DNA of 64,000 bases. Origin: Aliivibrio salmonicida LFI1238 (GTDB taxonomy: Bacteria; Pseudomonadota; Gammaproteobacteria; Enterobacterales; Vibrionaceae). A program made the position numbers and the translations under genes. The DNA lies in contig NC_011312.1 in the NCBI RefSeq assembly GCF_000196495.1, forward strand, positions 2,232,001 to 2,296,000. Direction: 5' to 3'. The notes beneath the pieces are model-generated. The model saw only the letters and a list, made by a program, of their open reading frames with translations, was not told where the DNA came from and ran no database searches. Positions 1 through 8,664 of the stretch are shown one piece after another (the first letter of the stretch is position 1; each line of letters starts with the position of its first letter).

Positions 1-1240
1 CAGACTTTGCATGAAGCCCATACGCTAATGTCGGGGCACACTTAGAAACATCTCGGGTTGAATCTTCACACAACCCTGTTTCTGGTTTTAATTCAAACAA
101 TTGTATACCGTGCTCAAGCATGTCTTGGCGTCGGCCTGCATAACCAGAGTGATTCGTTGTTAAATCATTCGATGCCATTGAATTGGTTAATGCTTTTATC
201 TTTACACCCTTGTTACTTAATTCTTGCCATTCTTCTAGTTGGCTATCATCAAATATCAAATAAGCCGATTCCAATAAGATCTCTTGATCCGATTCACGAG
301 CTAATTGAGCCAATACTTTGGCCGTTTCTTTTGGTTCACTCGTGTTATTTTTATCAACTGGAACTGGTCTATCAGAAACAAAGCGGGCTTGAACCCACGT
401 CATGCTCCCCATTAACTTAGTTAAGAATTGATGGGCAGTTTTACTGCCTTCTGGCAAGGCTGGGTAGTTTGTGTAAATCGGTGCCGAAATTTCGTCTAAC
501 ACTGGTTGATCTGGTGACGTTTTTCCACCTAATAAATCAACAGGGTAAGACCACCGACTGTCCCAATATTCTGTAAAACTCGTTTGAATCTCCCCCACCA
601 CATCGCCTGTGACTAATACATCACGGTCACGAAAATTGATGTCATCAGACAGATCAAAATACTCATCGCCAATATTACGTCCACCAACAACAGAGAAAGC
701 CCCATCAACGGTAAATGATTTATTGTGCATACGACGGTTTAGACGAGAAAAGTCTCCTAAGAAATTGACCCACTTGGTAACACCACGGCGAGTTGGGATT
801 GGATTGAATATACGGATATCAACTTGAGGGTGTGAATTAAGCGCAATGAGGAGATCTTCTCGTTCATTAAGGTTGATATCATCCAACATTACACGTACTT
901 TAACACCGCGATCAGCCGCCGCTAATAAACGGCTCGCTAGGTAATGACCTGAAGTGTCTGAATTCCAGATGTAATATTGAATATCAATCGTGTGTTCTGC
1001 GGTTTCGATTAATGCTAAGCGTTGAGCAAGAGCATCCCAGCCTGCATCTTGCGGTAAAACCGCACTCGTCTCTTGAGTCGATGTCGACGGTTGATAAGCG
1101 TCTCTTAATTCCGATAATGGGCTGATGACTGAGTTTGCGACGGGTTCATTAGTGTGCTCAACCTCATCAGGAAGTGAACCACACCCAGAAAGAATAGCGA
1201 CAAAAAATAGTGTTATATGAATACGTTGAAGCACAGACAT
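1..1240 (-). CDS. Phospholipase D-like lipoprotein (3' end beyond window)
   Basis: Translated by hand from the ATG at 1240; the frame stays open to the left edge, so the gene is partial. The N-terminus is a lipoprotein signal peptide with lipobox LSGC (Cys20), so the protein is probably membrane-anchored facing the periplasm. A first PLD catalytic motif HxKxxxxD is seen as H172, K174, D179 (RMHNKSFTVDG), followed by the usual GGRNIGDEY stretch. A second H-x-K (LHAKS) begins at the very edge. The family hydrolyses or transfers phosphodiesters, often phospholipids as in cardiolipin synthases; the real substrate is unknown. A purine-rich AAGGAAG lies about 10 nt before the ATG. The gene follows the small lipoprotein-like ORF on the same strand. 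Confidence 0.85.
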   Translation of the reverse strand, partial: MSVLQRIHITLFFVAILSGCGSLPDEVEHTNEPVANSVISPLSELRDAYQPSTSTQETSAVLPQDAGWDALAQRLALIETAEHTIDIQYYIWNSDTSGHYLASRLLAAADRGVKVRVMLDDINLNEREDLLIALNSHPQVDIRIFNPIPTRRGVTKWVNFLGDFSRLNRRMHNKSFTVDGAFSVVGGRNIGDEYFDLSDDINFRDRDVLVTGDVVGEIQTSFTEYWDSRWSYPVDLLGGKTSPDQPVLDEISAPIYTNYPALPEGSKTAHQFLTKLMGSMTWVQARFVSDRPVPVDKNNTSEPKETAKVLAQLARESDQEILLESAYLIFDDSQLEEWQELSNKGVKIKALTNSMASNDLTTNHSGYAGRRQDMLEHGIQLFELKPETGLCEDSTRDVSKCAPTLAYGLHAKS

Positions 1241-1317
1241 TTATTAAACTTCCTTATTAAACCTAAATAACCAACCCTGATTCTGTCTATTATATATTAT
1301 TTTTATATCTTAACGCT

Positions 1318-1446
1318 CTACTGCTCGGTTCTTATCCAAAAATTAGACAAATCATCAAACTCATCTATCTCTTGCGATAAATTTATAAAATTACTGCAAC
1401 TGGTTAACAATAATGCGGACACGAGAATAAAGAAACACTTACCCAT
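1318..1446 (-). CDS. Small lipoprotein-like ORF, 42 aa, possibly truncated
   Basis: A 42-codon frame starting at the ATG at 1446 has a convincing lipoprotein signal: a hydrophobic stretch ending in LLLTSC at about residues 12-17, followed by an acidic tail (EIDEFDDL). It ends 77 nt before the phospholipase-like gene on the same strand. It could be a genuine small lipoprotein, or the N-terminal remnant of a longer lipoprotein whose body was deleted, since lipoboxes usually precede a larger domain. The tail vaguely recalls the start of vibrio lipoproteins with an alpha/beta-hydrolase domain, but that is memory, not alignment. Confidence 0.45.
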   Translation of the reverse strand: MGKCFFILVSALLLTSCSNFINLSQEIDEFDDLSNFWIRTEQ

Positions 1447-1559
1447 TTGTTCTATTTTCCTTTTAATCAACCCCCCTTTAATCTTAACAAGAAAACAAAG
1501 AGGAATATTTTTTATTCTGATATGATGACGCCTTGTCTTTTACCACTGTGTTTATATCC

Positions 1560-3284
1560 ATGTATACGTTACGTCCTTATCAACAAGATTCAGTCAAAGC
1601 CGTTATTCATTATTTCCGAAAACACACCAGCCCTGCGGTATTAGTGTTGCCGACGGGTGCCGGTAAAAGTTTGGTGATTGCTGAGTTGGCACGCATTGCT
1701 AAAGGTCGTGTATTGGTCATGGCTCACGTAAAAGAATTGGTTGAGCAAAACCATGAAAAATACGAAGGGTACGGCGAAGAAGCCTCTATATTTTCAGCAG
1801 GATTAGGGCGTAAAGAAACCGATAAAAAAGTGGTTTTTGCCTCGGTACAATCAGTGGTTCGTAATCTTAACTCGTTCAAAGATCAGTTTTCTCTGCTCGT
1901 CATTGATGAATGCCACCGAGTGCCTGACAACAAAGACACCAGTTACCGTAAAGTTATCGAACATCTGCAAACCCAAAATTCTGGCATTAAAGTGCTTGGC
2001 TTAACTGCCACCCCTTATCGTTTAGGCATTGGTTGGATTTATCAATATCACACTCGTGGACAAGTCAAAACCGACACGCCTCGTTTTTTCCGTGATTGTA
2101 TTTTTGAGTTACCAATTCAATATCTATTGGATGAGGGCTTTTTAACCCCTGCAAAATTATTGGATGCCCCAATTTTAAGCTACGACTTTTCTCAGTTAAA
2201 ACCCGCCTCAACGGGTCGTTATAAAGAATCAGAATTGGATCTGGTGATTGAAGAATCGAAACGCGCAACACCTCAAATTGTTCAACAAATCATTGAATAT
2301 GCCAAAGACAGAAAAGGCGTGATGATTTTTGCGGCAACAGTTCGTCATGCTCAAGAAATATTATCATTACTGCCACCAGAGCAATCCGAATTGGTGATTG
2401 GCGATACCAAAGTGATTGAACGTGATGCCATTATCCAACGCTTCAAACAACAACAAACCAAGTTTTTGGTTAATGTGTCGGTATTAACAACCGGATTTGA
2501 TGCGCCTCATGTCGATCTCATTGCTATTTTACGTCCAACCGAATCCGTCAGTTTGTACCAACAAATTGTCGGGCGAGGGTTACGTTTAGCTGAAGGGAAA
2601 ACAGAATGTACTATTTTGGATTACGCGGGGAATTGCTATGATCTCTACCAACCAGAGGTCGGTGATCCTAAACCTGACAGTAACAGCGAAATAATCACGA
2701 TTCCCTGCCCTGCTTGCGGTTTTAACAATAATTTCTGGGGTAAATTAGACAGTAATGGGTTTTTACTGGAACATTTTGGTCGTCGTTGCCAAGGCTATTT
2801 TGAAGACGATGAAGGCACACGTGAAGAGTGTGGCTATCGCTTTAGAGCTAAATACTGTAACGAGTGCGGTGCCGATAACGACATTGCTGCACGTATCTGC
2901 CATGAATGTGATGCTATTTTAGTCGATCCAGATAAAAAACTAAAAGAAGCCCTTAAACTAAAAGAAGCCCGTATTCTCAACTGCATTGATTTAACACTGA
3001 CCGCAGGAAAGAATCAGTTTGATAAGCCACAAATTAAAGTCACGTATTCTGGTGATGATGACTCTGAATTGCATGAAGTGTGGCAACTGGGTACTAAGAA
3101 ACAGAAGCAATTATTTTTAAACAATTTTGTCCGCCCTCATTTAGTCGACAGGCATCGCCCATTTGAAGAAACAACAGCAATAAAAATAGCGAATAGCCAA
3201 CACCGATTCCGTCCACCAAGCTTTGTTATCGCTCGTAAGCAAGGCAAGTTTTGGTCTATTCGCGATAAGATTTTTGAAGAGTAA
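1560..3284 (+). CDS. radD: Superfamily 2 DNA/RNA helicase RadD (YejH)
   Basis: RadD is an SF2 DEAD/DEAH-type ATPase involved in repair of double-strand breaks and stalled forks in E. coli. The 574-residue product aligns by eye over its whole length with E. coli YejH/RadD (586 aa). Walker A is LPTGAGKS (residues 30-37), motif II is DECH (LLVIDECHRV), motif III is LTATP, and the C-terminal helicase half carries VLTTGFDAPHVDLIAILRPT and QIVGRGLR. A cysteine-rich zinc region follows (CPAC, CNEC and CHEC pairs). I chose the ATG at 1560 because MYTLRPYQQ matches the E. coli start MIFTLRPYQQ; an upstream in-frame start at 1533 adds nine residues without family support. It is convergent with the next gene, only 18 nt away. 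Confidence 0.93.
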   Translation: MYTLRPYQQDSVKAVIHYFRKHTSPAVLVLPTGAGKSLVIAELARIAKGRVLVMAHVKELVEQNHEKYEGYGEEASIFSAGLGRKETDKKVVFASVQSVVRNLNSFKDQFSLLVIDECHRVPDNKDTSYRKVIEHLQTQNSGIKVLGLTATPYRLGIGWIYQYHTRGQVKTDTPRFFRDCIFELPIQYLLDEGFLTPAKLLDAPILSYDFSQLKPASTGRYKESELDLVIEESKRATPQIVQQIIEYAKDRKGVMIFAATVRHAQEILSLLPPEQSELVIGDTKVIERDAIIQRFKQQQTKFLVNVSVLTTGFDAPHVDLIAILRPTESVSLYQQIVGRGLRLAEGKTECTILDYAGNCYDLYQPEVGDPKPDSNSEIITIPCPACGFNNNFWGKLDSNGFLLEHFGRRCQGYFEDDEGTREECGYRFRAKYCNECGADNDIAARICHECDAILVDPDKKLKEALKLKEARILNCIDLTLTAGKNQFDKPQIKVTYSGDDDSELHEVWQLGTKKQKQLFLNNFVRPHLVDRHRPFEETTAIKIANSQHRFRPPSFVIARKQGKFWSIRDKIFEE

Positions 3285-3302
3285 TCTTACGGTATTATGC
3301 CA

Positions 3303-3728
3303 TTACCACAACGAACGATAATTCATGTGGCATGAACGGCATTGAGCGTACGCTTTATCAAGCGCGGCTCGTGCTGCCACTTCATCTTGATCTACAGCGG
3401 CTTCACTGATCAAAATAAATTGCTGAGATAAGGTATCAAACTTTCCTTCAAACTCGGATTTTTGAGTCCAAATTTTAGTTCGTGCTCTACTATTATCTGC
3501 ACTGCCTTCTGGAAATAATGTTTTTTGCTCTTCTACTGTTAAGTGCGCACTTTGCGCCAACGGCATAATTCGATCCCAATCTAACGTCTCTTTATCAAAC
3601 GCGTCATCGAGTAAATCAACCGTTGCATCGAGGTGTTGAAAGTTATCTTGTCGAGATTCAATCTCTGTAGAGTAGTCCGTTGCCATCACTGAAAACGAGA
3701 ATAACGCAACAATCCCTATTTTTTTCAT
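3303..3728 (-). CDS. Cytochrome c-prime / c-556 family protein
   Basis: A 141-residue secreted haem protein. It begins with a Sec signal peptide (hydrophobic residues 4-16) and ends with the haem-binding motif C130-R-S-C133-H134 close to the C-terminus, the arrangement typical of four-helix-bundle cytochromes c-prime. These periplasmic proteins bind NO or carry electrons; which applies here is unknown. The ATG at 3728 was chosen because GGAGG lies five bases upstream; the longer frame would start inside that ribosome-binding site. It is monocistronic, between radD (convergent) and rplY (divergent). Confidence 0.85.
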   Translation of the reverse strand: MKKIGIVALFSFSVMATDYSTEIESRQDNFQHLDATVDLLDDAFDKETLDWDRIMPLAQSAHLTVEEQKTLFPEGSADNSRARTKIWTQKSEFEGKFDTLSQQFILISEAAVDQDEVAARAALDKAYAQCRSCHMNYRSLW

Positions 3729-3953
3729 ACTTGCCTCCATTCGTTTCTTTATGCAGTTAAATCGCGGTGATTTCGATTTAACGAGAACTTATTAACATTA
3801 GCAAAATACTCTTAAAAACACACGAAAATAGGTTGTTAGATAAATAATGGGGTGGTATTATTCGCGCTCGTTTTTCGAAACGAAAAGTCTGTTAAGTTAG
3901 GTCGCTAAGCTTAATGGCATTTATTTATTTTACTATTTTTGAGAGTAAAGACT

Positions 3954-4232
3954 ATGAAATTTGAAGCAGTAGTACGTACTGAACAAGGTAAGGGTGCGAG
4001 CCGCCGCCTTCGTCACGCTGGTAAATTCCCTGCAATCGTTTACGGTGGCACAGAAGCTCCAGTATCAATCGAACTAATCCACTTTGATGTTATCAACCAA
4101 ATGGATAAGCCTGAGTTTTACGAAGCAATTGAGCTAGTAATCGATGGCGCTACTGTTAAGGTTAAACCGCAAGACGTTCAACGTCACGCGTTTAAGCCTA
4201 AAGTTGAGCACATGGACTTCATCCGCATCTAA
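3954..4232 (+). CDS. rplY: 50S ribosomal protein L25
   Basis: A 92-residue protein that matches short-form L25, the 5S rRNA-binding protein of the large subunit, along its length (KGASRRLRHAGKFPAIVYGG, DVQRHAFKPKVEHMDFIRI). E. coli L25 has 94 residues. The ATG at 3954 is preceded by GAGAGTAAAG and gives the expected N-terminus MKFEAVVR; an earlier in-frame GTG at 3939 is unlikely. It stands alone with its own terminator. A small inverted repeat (TTTTTCG/CGAAAAG, about 3869-3886) in the 5' region could be part of the leader, but nothing shows that it regulates the gene. Confidence 0.96.
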   Translation: MKFEAVVRTEQGKGASRRLRHAGKFPAIVYGGTEAPVSIELIHFDVINQMDKPEFYEAIELVIDGATVKVKPQDVQRHAFKPKVEHMDFIRI

Positions 4233-4299
4233 TTCGAGTCTGTTTTACTTTTTTGCATTATTGTTATTTCTTTCTTACCAATTGAAATAACAAACCCTT

Positions 4300-4331
4300 T
4301 AAGGCCCTGATATTACCAGTATCAGGGCTTT
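4300..4331 (+). terminator. Rho-independent terminator after rplY
   Basis: Perfect 9-bp stem GCCCTGATA (4304-4312) with TATCAGGGC (4320-4328), a 7-nt loop, and a short T run after it. Confidence 0.85.
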
Positions 4332-4538
4332 AATCTATCTAGCACTTCCCCATTCGAATAAATTCCACGCTCTATCCCCATAAAATTCAGACTTACTTCC
4401 CACTTTTTGATTCTAATTCTTAAGACACTCACAATTGAACACTGTTTTTTACGTTTCACTGACAATAACCGTCCATTATCTTCTATACTCCGTTTAACAA
4501 AAATAAGGCTAAACTTCATAAATAAGCTAGGAGTTAAA

Positions 4539-4982
4539 ATGAAAAAATTATTAGTGGCTATATCTCTACCTGTATTGATGGCTGCATGCTCAAGCAATGG
4601 CGATATGATGACTGACGCAACGGTTTCTGCAGATATGCTGCAACATCACAACTGGCAATTAACAGAAGTTGATGGCAACGCAGTCGCAACACCTAAAAAA
4701 ATGGAAGCGCCTCGTCTAGAAATCGGCGAAAAAATGACAGCGAATGGTAATGCTGGCTGTAATAACTTTTTTGGCCAAGCTGAGCTAAACAAAGAAGGTC
4801 AATTCCGCATTGAAAAAATGGGAATGACAATGAAAATGTGCATGGGTGATGCCATGACAACAGAACAAGCAATGTCTAGCACTCTGTCTTCTTGGAGCGA
4901 CATTACACTAACAAAAGAGAACTTGATCCTTAAAGGCCAAGATCACGAACTAACGTTCACATTGCGTGATTGGGTTAACTAA
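4539..4982 (+). CDS. META-domain lipoprotein, HslJ-like
   Basis: A 147-residue outer-membrane-type lipoprotein: signal peptide with lipobox LMAAC (Cys17), then a META domain like that of E. coli HslJ. The domain markers are NWQLTEVDG, NAGCNNFFGQ and KMGMTMKMCM, ending in LTFTL. HslJ is a heat-inducible protein linked to novobiocin tolerance; the molecular function is unknown. The ATG at 4539 was chosen because it starts the signal peptide and is preceded by TAGGAG; the longer open frame upstream has no coding character. It ends before a terminator that would also serve the opposite-strand APE operon. Confidence 0.88.
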   Translation: MKKLLVAISLPVLMAACSSNGDMMTDATVSADMLQHHNWQLTEVDGNAVATPKKMEAPRLEIGEKMTANGNAGCNNFFGQAELNKEGQFRIEKMGMTMKMCMGDAMTTEQAMSSTLSSWSDITLTKENLILKGQDHELTFTLRDWVN

Positions 4983-5054
4983 ACCCGATTAGCAACAGAC
5001 TATTTGTTATAAAACAGAAATGCTCTGAATAAATGTGTCGGCGACATTAAGGCA

Positions 5055-5090
5055 CAAAAAAACCGGTGAATTCCCCCTCACCGGTTTTTT
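5055..5090. terminator. Bidirectional terminator between hslJ-like gene and APE operon
   Basis: Stem AAAACCGGTGA (5059-5069) with TCACCGGTTTT (5078-5088), 8-nt loop, A run on one side and T run on the other. It serves the plus-strand lipoprotein gene and, on the minus strand, lies about 25 bp beyond the pre-insertion stop codon of apeR. Confidence 0.9.
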
Positions 5091-5119
5091 ATCATTTATA
5101 CGTTCAGAATAAGGTTATT

Positions 5120-5127
5120 CTTCATTC
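5120..5127. repeat. 8-bp target site duplication of IS66 copy 1
   Basis: CTTCATTC at 5120-5127 is repeated exactly at 7434-7441, on the other side of the element. Eight base pairs is the duplication typical of IS66. It marks a simple, probably recent insertion. Confidence 0.95.
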
Positions 5128-5143
5128 GTAAGCGTGCGGGGAA

Positions 5144-6622
5144 CTACACCTTGTCTTTTACATTCCAAGGTAAAAGTGAATCGATATCTGGCGATCCAAC
5201 ACATAAACGATCTAGACAATACCTAATATAATCGTAAGGGATTAATCCGTTTGCCTTTGCTGTTTCTACAATGCTGTAAAGCATTGCACTTGAATCTGCA
5301 CCAGCCGTTGAACCCGAAAATAACCAGTTTTTCCGGCCGATAACAAACGGTTTAACCGCTCGCTCTGCTCGATTGTTATCAATAGATAACAATCCATCAT
5401 CAATATAACGAACTAATTTATCCCATTGATTTAATGTATAGCTAATCGCCTCACCTAATTTTGTTTTAGGTGATACTCGACTAACTGCGCTATCAAGCCA
5501 ATCACGGAGCTCTTTAAGTAAATCGCGGGCTTCTGTCTGCCTAGCAACATACTTGGCTTCAGGGGAAGCCTCTTTTAATAACGATTCGATCCGGTATAGC
5601 TTTTGGATTTTACTCAATACCCAATCTGCACTCCCTGTTTTCCCTTTTACTTGAACACGTTGAGCCTCAATAAATCGTCGACGTGCGTGTGCCCAACAGC
5701 CAACTAAAATCGCTTCAGTTTGTTCATAACCTTGGTAACCATCGGTATGTAAATACCCGTTATAACCTTTTAAAAAGTTAACTGGATGGTAGCCATGCCT
5801 GCTAGATTGATAATCATAAAATACAATTCCAGGCAAAACACCAGAGCCTGGAGAATCATAGCCAGAGCAGTAGACCCACATATAACATTTTGCTTTTTCA
5901 ACATCCAACACATTTACCGTTGTTTCATCACAATGCAGAGTGGGTTGTTCAAGCAAAATACGATGTAACTCGTTATTAAGAGGGGTAAATAGTACCGAGC
6001 ATTTTATTAACCAATCCGCCATCGTTCGCCGTCCAATAATGATACCCCATTGCTGAAATAACGTTTCTTGACGATAAAGTGGAAGACTGTATTGAAATTT
6101 AGCCGTAATAATTGAGCAAGTAACTGCGGTCGCAATCCCTTAGGGATGGGACGCTGGCATTGGGCTTGTTAATGTCTACTGAAGTATTGTTTTTTCACAA
6201 TTTCGGCAAGCATATTTAGGACGAACATGTTGAATAACTTCCACTTTAGCTGGTACAAATTCCAACTTTTCACTGATGTCTTTACCCATCGCATGCATCT
6301 CTAGACCGCAACACTTACAAGTTTTATCTTTTATGTCGTGGATAATAACAGTACGCGGTAAGTCTTCAGGTAAGCGTTGGCGTTTTGGCTTTTGACGAGT
6401 GTAGGTAATCGTTTGTGTGTCATCATTTTCAATGATGATTTCTTCTTCTGTTTCATTGAATAAATCAAATTGAGTCGAGTCAGATTCACTGCTTTTACCA
6501 AAGCGCTGATGTTGAGCCAGTCGAAATTGCTCTAGAAGACGGTTATATTTATTTTCAAGCTGAAGCACAAGTGCTTTCAGCTCGTCAATGGTATCAGGAA
6601 GTGGTTTTATTTTATCAATCAT
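5144..6622 (-). pseudogene. tnpC: IS66 transposase TnpC, disrupted
   Basis: Compared with the intact 495-codon copy at 32949-34436, this gene is split into a 148-codon N-terminal frame (6176-6622; helical region and zinc finger) and a 292-codon C-terminal frame (5144-6022; DDE catalytic part). Between them, about 6110-6195, nine single bases are missing, mostly from short homopolymers. The net loss is a multiple of three, but the intervening reading frame is scrambled and contains stops. If real, this copy cannot transpose by itself but could be mobilised by copy 2. The pattern also resembles poor base calling. Confidence 0.9.
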
Positions 6623-6693
6623 GTAGATGACTATATAACGATAATACAGGTAATCAATCGGTTGCCTCCTATTCTTGACTGAGAATCAACTAT

Positions 6694-7041
6694 TTAAAGG
6701 GTTGTTTGATAATGTACCGGTTGATGTCCTAAGATATCAAAACCTTGTAATAGCAGTGTCAGTTGCTGCTCTGATAATGCTAACGTATCGTTATTTATAT
6801 TTCGTGGCCATTTGAAGCGGTCTTCATCTAATCGCTTGTACCATAAAGCGAATCCTGTTTTATCCCAATACAATATTTTGAGTTTATCACGAGGCTTATT
6901 GCAAAATATAAATAGAGCATCACTAAACGGTGATAGTTGCATTTCTTGCTCAACAATCACGACAAGGCCATTAATGGCCTTGCGAAAATCGACAAAATCA
7001 CGATGAAGATAAATGGTGGAAACATCAGTAAATACATTCAT
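6694..7041 (-). CDS. tnpB: IS66 accessory protein TnpB
   Basis: A 115-residue protein of the IS66 Orf2 family (YLHRDFVDFRKAINGLVVIVEQEM; FCNKPRDKLKILYWDKTGFALWYKRL), needed with TnpA and TnpC for transposition; its biochemical role is not settled. Its ATG overlaps the tnpA stop by four bases (ATGA), suggesting translational coupling. Identical in copy 2. Confidence 0.95.
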   Translation of the reverse strand: MNVFTDVSTIYLHRDFVDFRKAINGLVVIVEQEMQLSPFSDALFIFCNKPRDKLKILYWDKTGFALWYKRLDEDRFKWPRNINNDTLALSEQQLTLLLQGFDILGHQPVHYQTTL

Positions 7042-7352
7042 GATTGATACCCTTTTAATAAGAGTCCTATCCAGTGAGGTTCAGTATTAGCTGGCAATGT
7101 TAATCGCAATTTTCCGATAGAAAGTTGAATATCTGGTAATTGTGGAGTGGCGATGATAGTTGATGTTAACGCTTCTACTTTCAAGAAAGTAGAAGCGTTA
7201 ATCTTTTGTTTCCATCGTGCTTTACGTGCACTAAATGTCTTTGGCAGAATATTATGGTTACGACAAAATTCAGCGGCACTAAGCTTGCTAGATTGCTGAG
7301 ATTCAAATAGAGCGTGCCATTGCTCTGGTGTTCTCTTTTTATCTTTTTGCAT
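7038..7352 (-). CDS. tnpA: IS66 accessory protein TnpA
   Basis: A 104-residue helix-turn-helix-like protein (FESQQSSKLSAAEFCRNHNILPKTFSARKARWK) that opens the IS66 operon. Its coding sequence contains a long perfect inverted repeat (7166-7201). It is coupled by ATGA overlap to tnpB. Identical in copy 2. Confidence 0.93.
   Translation of the reverse strand: MQKDKKRTPEQWHALFESQQSSKLSAAEFCRNHNILPKTFSARKARWKQKINASTFLKVEALTSTIIATPQLPDIQLSIGKLRLTLPANTEPHWIGLLLKGYQS
7166..7201. repeat. Perfect 17-bp inverted repeat inside tnpA
   Basis: Arms 7166-7182 and 7185-7201 are exact reverse complements around a 2-nt centre, and encode NASTFLKVEAL in tnpA. In mRNA this would be a very stable hairpin. The same repeat is at 34980-35015. 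Confidence 0.9.
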
Positions 7353-7407
7353 AATTACGTTCTCGTTAAATGAAAGATCGTAAGATACGCATAATGAATT
7401 TTATTTG

Positions 7408-8664
7408 TTAGGTGTAGTTCCCCGCACGCTTACCTTCATTCCAACGTTTAAATATTAATGACGTATTAATGCCACCAAAAGCAAAGTTATTACTCATGAT
7501 GTACTGACAATCAATCTCTCGCCCGGTTCCGGTAATATAATCCAGCTTACCGCAACGCTCATCAATATTATGTAAATTTAACGTTGGGCTAAACCAATTG
7601 TTTCGCATCATCTCAATAGATAACCACGCTTCAATTGCCCCACAAGCCCCTAGTGTATGACCAAAATAAGACTTCAATGAACTAATCGGCATTGATGAGC
7701 CAAACACATTCTCTGTTGCCAGACTTTCCGCGATATCACCGCGTTCTGTGGCCGTACCGTGAGCTGACACATAGCCAATACTATCAGGTGATAGATTTGC
7801 GTCCTTTAAAGACATCTCCATACACAGCTGCATGGTTTCCATTTGAGGCTGTGTTACATGTGCCGCATCACAATTACTTGCAAAACCAACCAGCTCAGCA
7901 TAAATGGTCGCGCCACGTGCTTTTGCATGCTCATACTCTTCAAGCACTAATGACCCTGCACCTTCACCAATAACCAACCCATCACGATCTTTATCGTATG
8001 GACTTGGCGAAGTCTTAGGGGCATCATTTTTTAAACTGGTCGCAAATAAAGTATCAAACACTGCTGACTCTGTAGGACAAAGCTCTTCTGCACCACCAGC
8101 AACCATCGCCGTTTGATATCCGTGTTTTATTGATTCGTAAGCGTAACCAATCGCTTGGCTTCCAGAAGTACATGCACTACTGGTTGGAATAACACGACCA
8201 CGTAATCCAAAAAATAACCCCACATTTACCGCTGCGGTATGTGACATCATTTTTACGTAAGTTGTCGCGGTAATTGCTTTGGTACTTTTCTCACTCAACA
8301 TAATACCGAAAGCACCCACCGCATCCGTGGATCCCGTTGATGAACCAAACGCAATACCCGTTTGACCATTCGTTAATACATCATTACCAATCAATCCACT
8401 TTGTTCTAGTGCTTGCTCTGATGCCACCGTCGACAACAAAGACACTCGACCCATTGAACGGATTTTTTTGCGAGTATAATGTGCTGGCAGTGTAAAGTTA
8501 TCAATTGGGGCTGCAAGCTTTGTATTCAAACCATCATAGATTTCAAAACTCGGCATATATTGGGTCGCATTTTCACACTTACGAAGATTTTCGCCTACCG
8601 TATTCCAATCACTGCCAAGTGCAGTTACCCCTGACATTCCGGTTACAACAACACGACGACTCAT
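7408..8664 (-). CDS. apeR: APE beta-ketoacyl-ACP synthase ApeR, C-terminus altered by IS
   Basis: A FabF-like ketosynthase of the aryl polyene pathway, condensing malonyl units onto the growing chain. The catalytic residues are visible: Cys165 (SSACTSG), His302 (VSAHGTATERGD), Lys331 and His336 (SLKSYFGHTLGACG). The IS inserted after KRWNE. Joining the flanks and removing one duplication restores GAA-TAA, so the native protein ended KRWNEE with its stop at 5115-5117. The present frame runs into the IS end and gains GKRAGNYT before a stop. The fold should be intact, so activity is likely kept. It is the last gene of the operon; its start overlaps the apeQ stop (ATGA). Confidence 0.9.
   Translation of the reverse strand: MSRRVVVTGMSGVTALGSDWNTVGENLRKCENATQYMPSFEIYDGLNTKLAAPIDNFTLPAHYTRKKIRSMGRVSLLSTVASEQALEQSGLIGNDVLTNGQTGIAFGSSTGSTDAVGAFGIMLSEKSTKAITATTYVKMMSHTAAVNVGLFFGLRGRVIPTSSACTSGSQAIGYAYESIKHGYQTAMVAGGAEELCPTESAVFDTLFATSLKNDAPKTSPSPYDKDRDGLVIGEGAGSLVLEEYEHAKARGATIYAELVGFASNCDAAHVTQPQMETMQLCMEMSLKDANLSPDSIGYVSAHGTATERGDIAESLATENVFGSSMPISSLKSYFGHTLGACGAIEAWLSIEMMRNNWFSPTLNLHNIDERCGKLDYITGTGREIDCQYIMSNNFAFGGINTSLIFKRWNEGKRAGNYT

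Larger units (their letters stand above)
5128..7433 (-). mobile_element. IS66-family insertion sequence, copy 1
   Basis: A 2306-bp element bounded by perfect 23-bp inverted repeats (5128-5150 and 7411-7433; outer part GTAAGCGTGCGGGGAACTAC). It carries the standard IS66 order tnpA-tnpB-tnpC on the minus strand. It is nearly identical to copy 2 at 32933-35247 but 9 bp shorter; all of the missing bases lie in about 6110-6195 of tnpC. It also has one noticed substitution, Phe against Leu in the GIV-YDYQ segment of the transposase. It sits exactly at the end of apeR. Confidence 0.96.

Noticed and set aside
4322..4597. Minus-strand frame of 91 codons opposite the hslJ-like gene start
   Set aside because: It overlaps the rplY terminator and the signal-peptide region of a well-supported gene, and has no domain or ribosome-binding site.
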